DNA of 23,888 bases from WS-7 sp035635575 (GTDB taxonomy: Bacteria; Eisenbacteria; RBG-16-71-46; SZUA-252), in the NCBI GenBank assembly GCA_035635575.1, contig DASQAV010000156.1:1-23888 (forward strand). The letters are read 5' to 3'. Below, in pieces: positions 16,800 through 23,148 of the stretch (position 1 is its first letter; each line of letters opens with the position of its first letter). Made by a program: the position numbers and the translations under genes. The notes beneath the pieces are model-generated. The model was not told the origin of the DNA and ran no database searches. It was given only the letters and a program-made list of their open reading frames with translations.

Positions 16800-17857
16800 C
16801 GGCTCGCCCGCCTGAGCTCGAGCGCGGGAACGATCTCCCCGGCCGGGAGCCCCGCGTAGCTCCGGATCAGGCGCTCCTCCTTGGGCTGGAGCGCCTCGCG
16901 GTCCGCCGGCGCCAGGAGTGCGAGCTGGTCCAGAACCGCGATCACCGCGGGCTTGAGCGCGCGCCGGCTTCCGTCCGCGATCTTCACGGCGATCCCCAGG
17001 CCCCGGACGAGATAGGCGACCGCGTGCATGCCCTCGGCCCCCGCCTTGGATACCACGGCGCCCTTGAGCGTCCGCATGAGCAGCGTGTCCAGCCTCCCCT
17101 CGCCCGCCACGTTCTCCGGGTGCTCCGCCATCGTGTCCCGGATCTCGGCCAGCGCCGGCACCGCGTTCTGTCGCGCGTCCACGCCGCGCGCCAGGAGCGC
17201 GAACGACTTGGCGAGCGTGGAGAGCTTCATGCGAGGCGCCGGCGCGCTGCAGCCGTCGATGGCGGGCACCGGATCCTCGAAGGGGACGCCCGTAAGCTCG
17301 ACGAAGCGCTCGAAGATGAGGCGCTGTACCGGGTGATCGGGATCGATGTAGTTCTCGAGCGGCCACCCCATGCCGCGAGCGAGGAGCAGCATGCCGGCGT
17401 GCTTGCCGGAGCAGTTGTGACGGAGCGGCGTTGGCGCCTCTCCCCGTGCGCGCATCGCCTTCGCGGTCGCCTCGTCGTAGGGCTCGTGGACGCCGCATCG
17501 GAGCATCGAGGGGTCGGCGCCGGCCGACTGCAAGATTTGGAGCACCAGGGCGGCCTGCGCGTCCGTGCCTCCGTGAGATCCGGCGATCAAGGCGAGCGCA
17601 CTCCTGGGTAAGCCCGAGCGCGCGAAGACGCCGGATTCTACGAGGGGAACGGCCTGGAAGGGCTTGAAGGCGGATCGTGGGAAGACCCATCCGCGAGGAT
17701 CCCCGGCCCAGGCCAGGAGCTTCCCCCGGGTGTCCGAAACCGCGACGTGGCCGTAGTGGACACTCTCCGGATAAGCGCCCCGCCGGAACTCCACGAGCGG
17801 AGCGGGCCCGGACGGCCCCGCCACCTCACGCCTTGCGATCGCTTTGGTCTCCGGCAT
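16796..17857 (-). CDS. Asparaginase II-family protein
   Basis: This 353-residue protein has the conserved blocks of the asparaginase_II family (the Rhizobium etli AnsA type): RSAFKPFQAVPLVESG at 61-76, GSHGGTDAQ at 93-101, CGVHEP at 121-126, HNCSGKHAGML at 147-157 and later DGCSAPAPRM. Known members hydrolyse L-asparagine to aspartate and ammonia and are unrelated to the E. coli AnsA/AnsB enzymes. No signal peptide is seen, so it is probably cytoplasmic. It begins 33 bases after the aldehyde dehydrogenase stop and ends in a GTGA overlap with the pyruvate phosphate dikinase gene, which suggests coupled translation of those two. The ribosome-binding site is weak (GACGGAC), so the exact start is less certain than the identity. 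Confidence 0.92.
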   Translation of the reverse strand: MPETKAIARREVAGPSGPAPLVEFRRGAYPESVHYGHVAVSDTRGKLLAWAGDPRGWVFPRSAFKPFQAVPLVESGVFARSGLPRSALALIAGSHGGTDAQAALVLQILQSAGADPSMLRCGVHEPYDEATAKAMRARGEAPTPLRHNCSGKHAGMLLLARGMGWPLENYIDPDHPVQRLIFERFVELTGVPFEDPVPAIDGCSAPAPRMKLSTLAKSFALLARGVDARQNAVPALAEIRDTMAEHPENVAGEGRLDTLLMRTLKGAVVSKAGAEGMHAVAYLVRGLGIAVKIADGSRRALKPAVIAVLDQLALLAPADREALQPKEERLIRSYAGLPAGEIVPALELRRASR

Positions 17858-17890
17858 GTCCGTCGGTAAGGCGCGGAGCGCGCGCTACCC

Positions 17891-19438
17891 TCAGCGGTCG
17901 ATCTGGGCCTTCTGAAGGCGGCCGCTGTAGTCGATGTACACCGACTTCCATTCGGTGAAGGCGTCGATCACGGTCGGGCCCCCCTCGCGGTGGCCGTTTC
18001 CGGTCTCCTTCACGCCGCCGAACGGGAGCTGCACTTCCGCGCCGATGGTCGGGCCGTTCACGTAGGTGATCCCCGCCTCGATGTCGCGGATGGCGCGCAT
18101 CGCGCGGTTCACGTCGCGCGTGTAGATGGAGGAGCTGAGCCCGAACGGCGTGCCGTTCAGGACCTGGATCGCCTCCTCCAGCGAGGAAACCGTGATCACC
18201 GAGAGCACGGGACCGAAGATCTCCTCCTGCGCGATGCGCATCGTGGGCTTCACCTGGTCGAAGATCGTCGGCCTGTAGAAGGCGCCATCCGCCAGCGGCC
18301 CGTCGTTCGCCGGCGACCCGCCGGCGACCAGCTTCGCCCCCTCGCTCTTCCCGATCTCGACGTACGAGTGCACGCGATCGCGCTGCGCCCGGTTGACCAG
18401 GGGGCCCACCTCCGCCGCCGGGTCCAGCCCGTCCCCCAGGCGAAGCTTCGAGGCCCGATCGGCCAGGCGCCGGACCAGCTCGTCGTGGACCTGACGCATC
18501 ACGATCAGGCGGCTCGTCGCGGTGCAGCGCTGGCCGGTCGTTCCGAAGGCGCCCCAGAGGACGCCCTCGAGGGCCAGATCCAGGTCGGCGTCCTCCATCA
18601 CGATCTGCGCGTTCTTTCCGCCCAGCTCCAGCGAGACGCGCTTCAGGGTCTTGGCCGAGCGCTCCGCGATGACCTTCCCCACTTCGGAGGAGCCAGTGAA
18701 GGAGATCATCTTCACGTCCGGGTGCATGACGATCGGCGTGCCGACCGCGCTTCCGCCCCCGTGCACGATGTTCACGACCCCTTCGGGGATGCCCGCCTCG
18801 ACCAGCACCTCGATCAGGTGGTGAGCCGATCCGGGCGTGTCGCTCGCGGGCTTGAGCACGACCGTGTTCCCCGCGACGAGCGCCGGGAAGGTCTTCCAGG
18901 AGGGAATCGCCATCGGGAAATTCCAGGGCGTGATGAGGCCGCAGACGCCGAGAGGCTGCCGCACCGACATCGCGAACTTGTCCGGAAGCTCCGAGGGCAC
19001 CGTGACGCCGAAGAGACGCCGGCCCTCCGCCGCGATGTAGTAGGCCATGTCGATCGCTTCCTGGACGTCCCCGCGCGTCTCGGCGAGAACCTTGCCCATC
19101 TCGCGCGTCATGAGGCGAGCCAGCTCTTCCTTCCGGTCGCGCAGGATCTCGGCGGCGCGGAAGATGAACTCGGCGCGGCGCGGCGCGGGAACGAGACGCC
19201 AGGATGCAAAGGCGCGGGCCGCCGCCTTCACGGCGGCATCCACGTCCTCGGGGCCCGAGTCGGGGAACGTTCCGACCAGATCCTGGGACTTGGCGGGATT
19301 CCGGTTCTCGAAGGTCTTTCCCGTGCGGGAGGGAAGCCATTTCCCGCCGATGAGATTCTGGTACTCGCGACGGGCCGGCTCCGCGGGACGGGTGCGTCCC
19401 TCGGACAGAGTCGCGGGAGTTGCGGTGGGGGCGGTCAT
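17891..19438 (-). CDS. NAD(P)-dependent aldehyde dehydrogenase
   Basis: This 515-residue member of the aldehyde dehydrogenase superfamily oxidises an aldehyde to an acid. Visible motifs are GVCGLITPWNFPMAIPSWK (cofactor-fold entry), FTGSSEVGK, LELGGKNA with the general base Glu271, GQRCT with the catalytic Cys305, EEIFGPVLSV and PFGGVKETGNG. The Glu-Cys distance of 34 residues is normal. The start at 19438 is supported by GGAGGAATTC directly before the ATG. The same frame is open far upstream, but only through the neighbouring gene in another frame. The NLIGGKW opening and the tail FTEWKSVYIDYSG resemble semialdehyde dehydrogenases of the succinate/alpha-ketoglutarate semialdehyde type, but the substrate is not determined. 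It lies 32 bases after the preceding secreted-protein gene and 33 before asparaginase. Confidence 0.95.
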   Translation of the reverse strand: MTAPTATPATLSEGRTRPAEPARREYQNLIGGKWLPSRTGKTFENRNPAKSQDLVGTFPDSGPEDVDAAVKAAARAFASWRLVPAPRRAEFIFRAAEILRDRKEELARLMTREMGKVLAETRGDVQEAIDMAYYIAAEGRRLFGVTVPSELPDKFAMSVRQPLGVCGLITPWNFPMAIPSWKTFPALVAGNTVVLKPASDTPGSAHHLIEVLVEAGIPEGVVNIVHGGGSAVGTPIVMHPDVKMISFTGSSEVGKVIAERSAKTLKRVSLELGGKNAQIVMEDADLDLALEGVLWGAFGTTGQRCTATSRLIVMRQVHDELVRRLADRASKLRLGDGLDPAAEVGPLVNRAQRDRVHSYVEIGKSEGAKLVAGGSPANDGPLADGAFYRPTIFDQVKPTMRIAQEEIFGPVLSVITVSSLEEAIQVLNGTPFGLSSSIYTRDVNRAMRAIRDIEAGITYVNGPTIGAEVQLPFGGVKETGNGHREGGPTVIDAFTEWKSVYIDYSGRLQKAQIDR

Positions 19439-19470
19439 GAATTCCTCCGGCCGCCCAGAGCTCGAGCGGC

Positions 19471-20388
19471 TCAACGAATGATGACGAAGTGTCCTTTGAT
19501 GTTGTGACCTTGCGGCGATTCTACCTGATAAATATAGATTCCCGAGACCACGTTTCGTCCCTGGCCATTCTTCAGATCCCACGCCAGCTCGCCCGTTTCG
19601 CCTCCCTGGTTCGCGCTCGGGTCCTGGACCAGCTCCCGGACCAGCTCCCCGTTGGAGGTATAGATCCTGACGGTCGAGCGCGCGGGCAGGTGGATGAAAT
19701 GCACCCGGCTTTGGCCCGGTCCGGGATCCCACTCGGCCGATCCCCGGTAGGGATTCGGCACGACGGCCACCCGCTCGAGATTGCTCGCCGGCGGCGAGGA
19801 GGGCTCCACGGTCACGATCTCGCTGGAATCGATCGCGCTCTCCACGAAGTCGCTCGCGACCATGCGAACCGTATCGATGGACGTCACCGCGTACTGGGAG
19901 GTGAATCCGGCGAGGTTGGCCTGATCGGCAAACACCCAGCAGCTGTCGCAATCCACCGCCGGAGTGGCTGGCGGTGGCGGATAGTCGATGATGTACTTGC
20001 CGTTCGAGAAGTTGTTCCGGAAGCCCTTGAAGAAGAGCCCCCTCCCGTAGAAGACGAAATTGGAAAGATCGCAGGGTGCCTGGGTGGAAAGGCAGGCGCT
20101 GGTGACGGTGTCCTTGGCCTTGTACTCGCCCACCAGCTGCATGGAGTCCCTGGCGCTGATTCCATTGATGTTGCGCCTCACCCGGTAGCCCATCCAGACG
20201 CTGTCGGTCTCCACCCCTCCTCCCGTCCATACCACGATGACCGTGTTGGATCTGAACTGGGTGAAGAAAGCGGCAACCAGGTGGGGGCTGCGCGGAGGAG
20301 GAATTTGCCCGGTCGCCGGACCCGGAAAGATACCAGAAAGAAGGATGAGGCCGAGGGTAGCTACTGAACCCCTTGCTGAGAAAGGCAT
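19471..20388 (-). CDS. Secreted protein with FlgD-like C-terminal sorting module
   Basis: This 305-residue protein begins MPFSARGSVATLGLILLSG and ends its likely signal peptide near FPGPATGQ. A TTG at 20409 would add seven residues; the ATG at 20388 is preferred because GAAGGGA lies about eight bases upstream. The middle (about 30-200) is beta-rich and has two Cys pairs (CLSTQAPCD and DCDSC) that could form disulfides outside the cytoplasm. No enzymatic motif is recognised. The last 100 residues are a FlgD-like Ig module: VVPNPYRGSAEWD, VRIYTSNGELVREL, AWDLKNGQGRNVVSGIYIYQ. It is the first gene of the right-hand minus-strand run, behind its own promoter, and its function is unknown. Confidence 0.82.
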   Translation of the reverse strand: MPFSARGSVATLGLILLSGIFPGPATGQIPPPRSPHLVAAFFTQFRSNTVIVVWTGGGVETDSVWMGYRVRRNINGISARDSMQLVGEYKAKDTVTSACLSTQAPCDLSNFVFYGRGLFFKGFRNNFSNGKYIIDYPPPPATPAVDCDSCWVFADQANLAGFTSQYAVTSIDTVRMVASDFVESAIDSSEIVTVEPSSPPASNLERVAVVPNPYRGSAEWDPGPGQSRVHFIHLPARSTVRIYTSNGELVRELVQDPSANQGGETGELAWDLKNGQGRNVVSGIYIYQVESPQGHNIKGHFVIIR

Positions 20389-20437
20389 TAACGATCCCTT
20401 CGTGCGCAAATCTGCCCCGGCGTAAGGATTCGTTCGA

Positions 20438-20466
20438 TTGGCAAATTGGGGGGGAAGAGCTATACT
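20438..20466 (+). promoter_or_regulatory. Possible second plus-strand promoter
   Basis: TTGGCA at 20438-20443 and TATACT at 20461-20466 with a 17-base spacer (5/6 and 5/6). It points to the beta-propeller gene and lies inside the predicted leader of the opposite-strand transcript. It could be a tandem promoter or an antisense start; only the sequence match supports it. Confidence 0.35.
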
Positions 20467-20492
20467 CCAGCCGGTTGGGAAATCTCGGCTGG
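20467..20492. other. Inverted repeat in the minus-strand leader
   Basis: CCAGCCG at 20467-20473 and CGGCTGG at 20486-20492 form a perfect 7-bp stem with a 12-base loop. It lies in the predicted leader of the minus-strand operon and directly after the weaker plus-strand -10. It has no T-tract, so it is not a typical terminator. Confidence 0.5.
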
Positions 20493-20535
20493 CGCGACCC
20501 GGCGCCCACCTCCCTGCCCAGGTCCCATGCGGGCG

Positions 20536-20565
20536 AATCTAGGGGCCCAACCCGCGTAGTGTCAA
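20536..20565 (-). promoter_or_regulatory. Sigma-70-type promoter for the minus-strand operon
   Basis: On the minus strand TTGACA (20565-20560) is followed after 18 bases by TAGATT (20541-20536), a perfect -35 and a 4/6 -10. Transcription would start near 20529, giving a leader of about 140 bases to the ATG at 20388. The palindrome TCAAATTTGA lies two bases upstream of the -35, a position suited to an UP element or an operator. Confidence 0.6.
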
Positions 20566-20567
20566 GG

Positions 20568-20577
20568 TCAAATTTGA
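20568..20577. promoter_or_regulatory. Palindrome TCAAATTTGA between divergent promoters
   Basis: A perfect 10-base palindrome between the two divergent -35 boxes, two bases from the minus-strand one. It is a candidate operator or AT-rich UP-type element; no specific regulator is recognised. Confidence 0.4.
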
Positions 20578-20610
20578 ACAGCCCCAATCCTCGTAAGTTC
20601 CAAAAATCGC

Positions 20611-20640
20611 TTGACACTGCGGGGGCTCAGAGGGTATACT
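20611..20640 (+). promoter_or_regulatory. Sigma-70-type promoter for the beta-propeller gene
   Basis: TTGACA at 20611-20616 and TATACT at 20635-20640 with an 18-base spacer. The -35 is perfect and the -10 is 5/6. An A-run (CCAAAAAT) just upstream could act as an UP element. The expected start near 20647 places a 7-bp stem-loop at the very 5' end of the mRNA and gives a leader of about 160 bases to the ATG at 20809. Confidence 0.7.
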
Positions 20641-20646
20641 CTATCA

Positions 20647-20666
20647 AGTGAATTTACAGATTCACT
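20647..20666 (+). other. 5'-terminal stem-loop of the beta-propeller mRNA
   Basis: AGTGAAT and ATTCACT form a perfect 7-bp stem around the 6-base loop TTACAG. It sits where transcription from 20611-20640 should begin. Hairpins at the extreme 5' end, as known for ompA, protect mRNA from decay; that role here is inference. Confidence 0.5.
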
Positions 20667-20718
20667 CTTCCCATTGTGAGACCACACTTCAATTTAGCTG
20701 GCTAGAATCACGATGACT

Positions 20719-20730
20719 AAGGAGGTGATC
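20719..20730 (+). promoter_or_regulatory. Extended anti-16S (Shine-Dalgarno) element in the leader
   Basis: AAGGAGGTGATC is a 12-base complement of the common bacterial 16S rRNA 3' end (GATCACCTCCTT). It is not followed by a start codon at normal spacing: the nearest candidates, TTG at 20743 and GTG at 20745, are 17 or more bases away. The real start at 20809 has its own AGGAG. It may be a ribosome standby or regulatory site, or a coincidence. Confidence 0.45.
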
Positions 20731-20808
20731 GGGCTCGAGGTATTGTGATCCTTATCCTCTTGAGGGTGTCTTCTCGCTTTTACCTGCGTTAGAGAGGAGA
20801 TGAATGGA

Positions 20809-22896
20809 ATGAAGAGAATACTAAGCGTCGTCGCAATCATGATCCTGGCGGCCTCGCTGCTCCCGATCCAGGGTAAGGCAGCCCTTCGCGGCGCCTTCGC
20901 CCCGATCTCGAACAGTGACCCCCTGATCAGAGGGAAATTCGCCCCCGTGCTTCGTGGAGGAATCACCACCGGGTCCGGGACGCCTGCGAGCCCCAGGCGC
21001 GAGCGCTGGCTCTCGTTCGTCACCCCGAGCACGATATTCGGCAGCGAGAGCGTTGGCGAGATTTGGATCTACCGGAACACGGATCAGGCCTCTATCCCGT
21101 TGGATCAGGGGGGCCCTGGCTTCACCCCGATTCCCATGCTTCGGGATGCGAACGGTATTGTTTCCTATATCGATCCCGAGTGGTCCAAGGACGGCAAGTG
21201 GCTCGCCTACGTCCAGACCGACAACAACGTGACCCAGACCAACATCTACGTTCAGCAGTACAACACGGCCACCGGCTCCGGCGACGCGCCGACGTTCGGC
21301 AACGCGCCCCTGGGCAGCCCCATTCTGATCGCGGACGGCTCGGTCGGCTGTACGTCCCCGCCGTGCGGCTTTCACCCCCGTCACCCGGCGTTCAATAGCA
21401 CCGCGACTCAGATCGCCTATGACTCGGATGCTTTCGGGTCCTCCATCGATCTCTGGACCGTCGACATCGCCCTTGATGCCGTCGCGCACACAGGCGTTGT
21501 CAACGAGGCTTCCCGCACGCGTCATCAGCTCGGCCTCGAAGGATCTGTGGCGGGCGAGCTGCTGCTGAACAGCAAGGCGGAATTCAAGCCGGCGTACAGC
21601 CCCGACAACACCAAGCTGGCCTTCGTGAGCAACCGGCTGGGCGTGTTCCAGATCTACGTCGTCACGCTTACGGCAAGCGGTCTCGGCGAGTCGACGGTTG
21701 GGGTTGAGCCGACGCCCGCGCTCGTGACCAAGGACAACCCGGACTGGTCCAGCGACGGCCTTTCGATCTACTACGACGCGCCGTCGAACGAAGATCCCGC
21801 GAACCCGCAGGACATCTGGAAGATCGACCTCGCCACCGGGCAGAAGTGCAACATGTTCATCGACCTCGCGGGCGACGTGGATCCGAGCATTTCGCAGTAC
21901 ACGAATACGACCCGCGACGCCATTCCCTACAACGAGTTCGTATTCATTTCCCAGGCGGCCGGATTTGGCGTTCAGATCTGGCGCGGCCAGTCGGTTTACA
22001 ATTGCACTCCGCCGCTGTTTGCTCAGGTCCAGATCAGCCCAAGCCTCGTCGACCTGAATGCCCCGCCCGCGGCCGCGGATACGTTCTACACGCTCCGCGT
22101 TTCCTACCCGCAGTCCGTTCGCGACCAGGGGTACATTTGCCGTCCGCCTAACAACGGCGGCGAGGGAATCCGGATGCGGCGCAGCATCATCGCCAGCCCG
22201 ACGGTCTTGGGGCAGAGTCTTTCCGGATATCCGGTTGACCCCGCGTTCGACTGCACGGCGATGGCCGACGAGATTGAGTACGGCACCCAGGGTGGTAGCG
22301 CAGCAGACCCCTACTGGGGCTTGCCCTCGGTGAATTGCGAACAGTTCTTCAGCGATCCTTACCTCGGGGTGTTCAGCACGGTGTACGGCTTCTGGGACAT
22401 GGTGTACGACACCACGGGCGGGACATCGGACGGCCCGGGCAAGAATCACGCGATTGTCGACAAAATCCCACGACGCAGGATCAACAATCGCATCGTGGCG
22501 CTGGGCCTCGTGAACAAGTACGTGCCGATCACGTATCGCCACTACACCAACGTGACGGGCCGTCAGTTCCTGGGCTTTGCGTATCTCCAGCTCGTCCGTT
22601 CGAACTACGGCGGAGCCGGCAGCATCGTGATGCGCCAGAACTATCCGAACCCCTTCAACCCGATGACCAAGATCCAGTGGGCCCAGGACAAGCCTGGCCG
22701 GGTCAATGTTCGGGTGTTCAACGTGCGCGGCGAGCTTGTGAAGACAATCGCCGACACGTGGTATCCGAAGGGCGAGCACACGGTGGCCTGGAACGGCGAG
22801 ACGCAGCACGGGGGAAGGGCTTCCTCGGGCGTGTACTACGTCCGGACCAGTGCCCTTGGCTCCAACGACGTGATCAAGGCGGTGCTGACGAAGTAA
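20809..22896 (+). CDS. Secreted TolB/PD40-like beta-propeller protein with FlgD-like C-terminal sorting module
   Basis: This 695-residue protein starts MKRILSVVAIMILAASLLPIQGKA, a clear signal peptide. ATG 20809 is chosen over the in-frame ATG at 20800 because AGGAG (20795-20799) is nine bases from the former and abuts the latter. Residues about 120-400 contain PD40/WD40-like propeller blades: DPEWSKDGKWLAYVQ, HPAFNSTATQIAYDSDAF, KPAYSPDNTKLAFVSNR and DNPDWSSDGLSIYYD. The later middle has several Cys residues and no family I recognise. From about residue 605 the FlgD-like module reads RQNYPNPFNPMTKIQW, VNVRVFNVRGELVKT, VAWNGETQHGG and SSGVYYVRTS. It is probably exported and surface-attached; a binding or scaffolding role is likely and no catalytic site is seen. 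It has its own promoter, structured leader and strong terminator, so it is probably monocistronic and well expressed. By eye its base composition is less G+C-rich than its neighbours. Confidence 0.9.
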   Translation: MKRILSVVAIMILAASLLPIQGKAALRGAFAPISNSDPLIRGKFAPVLRGGITTGSGTPASPRRERWLSFVTPSTIFGSESVGEIWIYRNTDQASIPLDQGGPGFTPIPMLRDANGIVSYIDPEWSKDGKWLAYVQTDNNVTQTNIYVQQYNTATGSGDAPTFGNAPLGSPILIADGSVGCTSPPCGFHPRHPAFNSTATQIAYDSDAFGSSIDLWTVDIALDAVAHTGVVNEASRTRHQLGLEGSVAGELLLNSKAEFKPAYSPDNTKLAFVSNRLGVFQIYVVTLTASGLGESTVGVEPTPALVTKDNPDWSSDGLSIYYDAPSNEDPANPQDIWKIDLATGQKCNMFIDLAGDVDPSISQYTNTTRDAIPYNEFVFISQAAGFGVQIWRGQSVYNCTPPLFAQVQISPSLVDLNAPPAAADTFYTLRVSYPQSVRDQGYICRPPNNGGEGIRMRRSIIASPTVLGQSLSGYPVDPAFDCTAMADEIEYGTQGGSAADPYWGLPSVNCEQFFSDPYLGVFSTVYGFWDMVYDTTGGTSDGPGKNHAIVDKIPRRRINNRIVALGLVNKYVPITYRHYTNVTGRQFLGFAYLQLVRSNYGGAGSIVMRQNYPNPFNPMTKIQWAQDKPGRVNVRVFNVRGELVKTIADTWYPKGEHTVAWNGETQHGGRASSGVYYVRTSALGSNDVIKAVLTK

Positions 22897-22920
22897 GCAG
22901 TTCGTAACAGAGATTCGAGA

Positions 22921-22956
22921 AAGGCCGCGGGGCGCAAGCTCCGCGGCCTTTTCTTT
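22921..22956 (+). terminator. Strong intrinsic terminator
   Basis: GGCCGCGGGGC (22923-22933) pairs with GCTCCGCGGCC (22938-22948) as an 11-bp stem with one G-T pair and a GCAA tetraloop. The loop is of the stable GNRA class, and TTTTCTTT follows. It lies 25 bases after the stop of the beta-propeller gene and insulates it from the regulator gene downstream. Confidence 0.93.
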
Positions 22957-23011
22957 ACGCTGGACAGAACTCTTCGATCTGTTCGAGAATGCAGCTGCGT
23001 TCCATCGGGAA

Positions 23012-23035
23012 GCCTGCCGGCGTTCGCCTGCCGGC
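23012..23035. repeat. Short direct repeat upstream of the SARP-like gene
   Basis: GCCTGCCGGC occurs at 23012-23021 and again at 23026-23035, separated by GTTC, giving a 14-base period. Tandem repeats just upstream of a promoter are typical binding sites of SARP-family activators, although their known sites are often heptamers spaced by 11 or 22 bases. The assignment is tentative. Confidence 0.35.
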
Positions 23036-23037
23036 AT

Positions 23038-23056
23038 ATGGAACGGCCCGTTCCAT
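23038..23056. promoter_or_regulatory. 19-base palindrome, likely operator
   Basis: ATGGAACGGCCCGTTCCAT is a perfect inverted repeat with 9-base arms around one central base, about 95 bases before the start of the SARP-like gene. The half-site CGTTCCAT recurs alone at 22998-23005. A weak promoter candidate (TGGACA 22961-22966, 18 bases, GAGAAT 22985-22990) lies upstream, so a dimeric repressor bound here could block that transcript. Confidence 0.5.
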
Positions 23057-23148
23057 TCCACGCAGTCCGCCTTCGCCTGTTTCGGCACCGCTCGCCCCGA
23101 TACCCGCGTCCTCGACACCTCTGAGGTCTCAAGACAGGGGGCAGGGAC

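Larger units (their letters stand above)
20389..20808. other. Divergent control region between two secreted-protein genes
   Basis: About 420 bases with no supported gene, visibly richer in A+T than the flanks. It holds a minus-strand promoter (20536-20565), one strong and one weaker plus-strand promoter (20611-20640, 20438-20466), a 10-base palindrome TCAAATTTGA at 20568-20577, hairpins at 20467-20492 and 20647-20666, and an extended Shine-Dalgarno-like element at 20719-20730. A 12-codon reading frame, ATGACTAAGGAG to TTGTGA at 20713-20748, contains that element but has no ribosome-binding site of its own. Confidence 0.7.

Noticed and set aside
16800..17690. Upstream extension of the pyruvate phosphate dikinase frame
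   Set aside because: The stretch is a frame-shifted shadow of the asparaginase gene; dikinase homology begins just after the GTG at 16799.
19439..20617. Upstream extension of the aldehyde dehydrogenase frame
   Set aside because: It overlaps the 305-residue secreted-protein gene in another frame, while the ATG at 19438 has a perfect ribosome-binding site.
20701..20735. Possible remnant of a 16S rRNA 3' end on the minus strand
   Set aside because: Only the 12-base anti-Shine-Dalgarno core matches; the flanking bases do not resemble the conserved helix before it.
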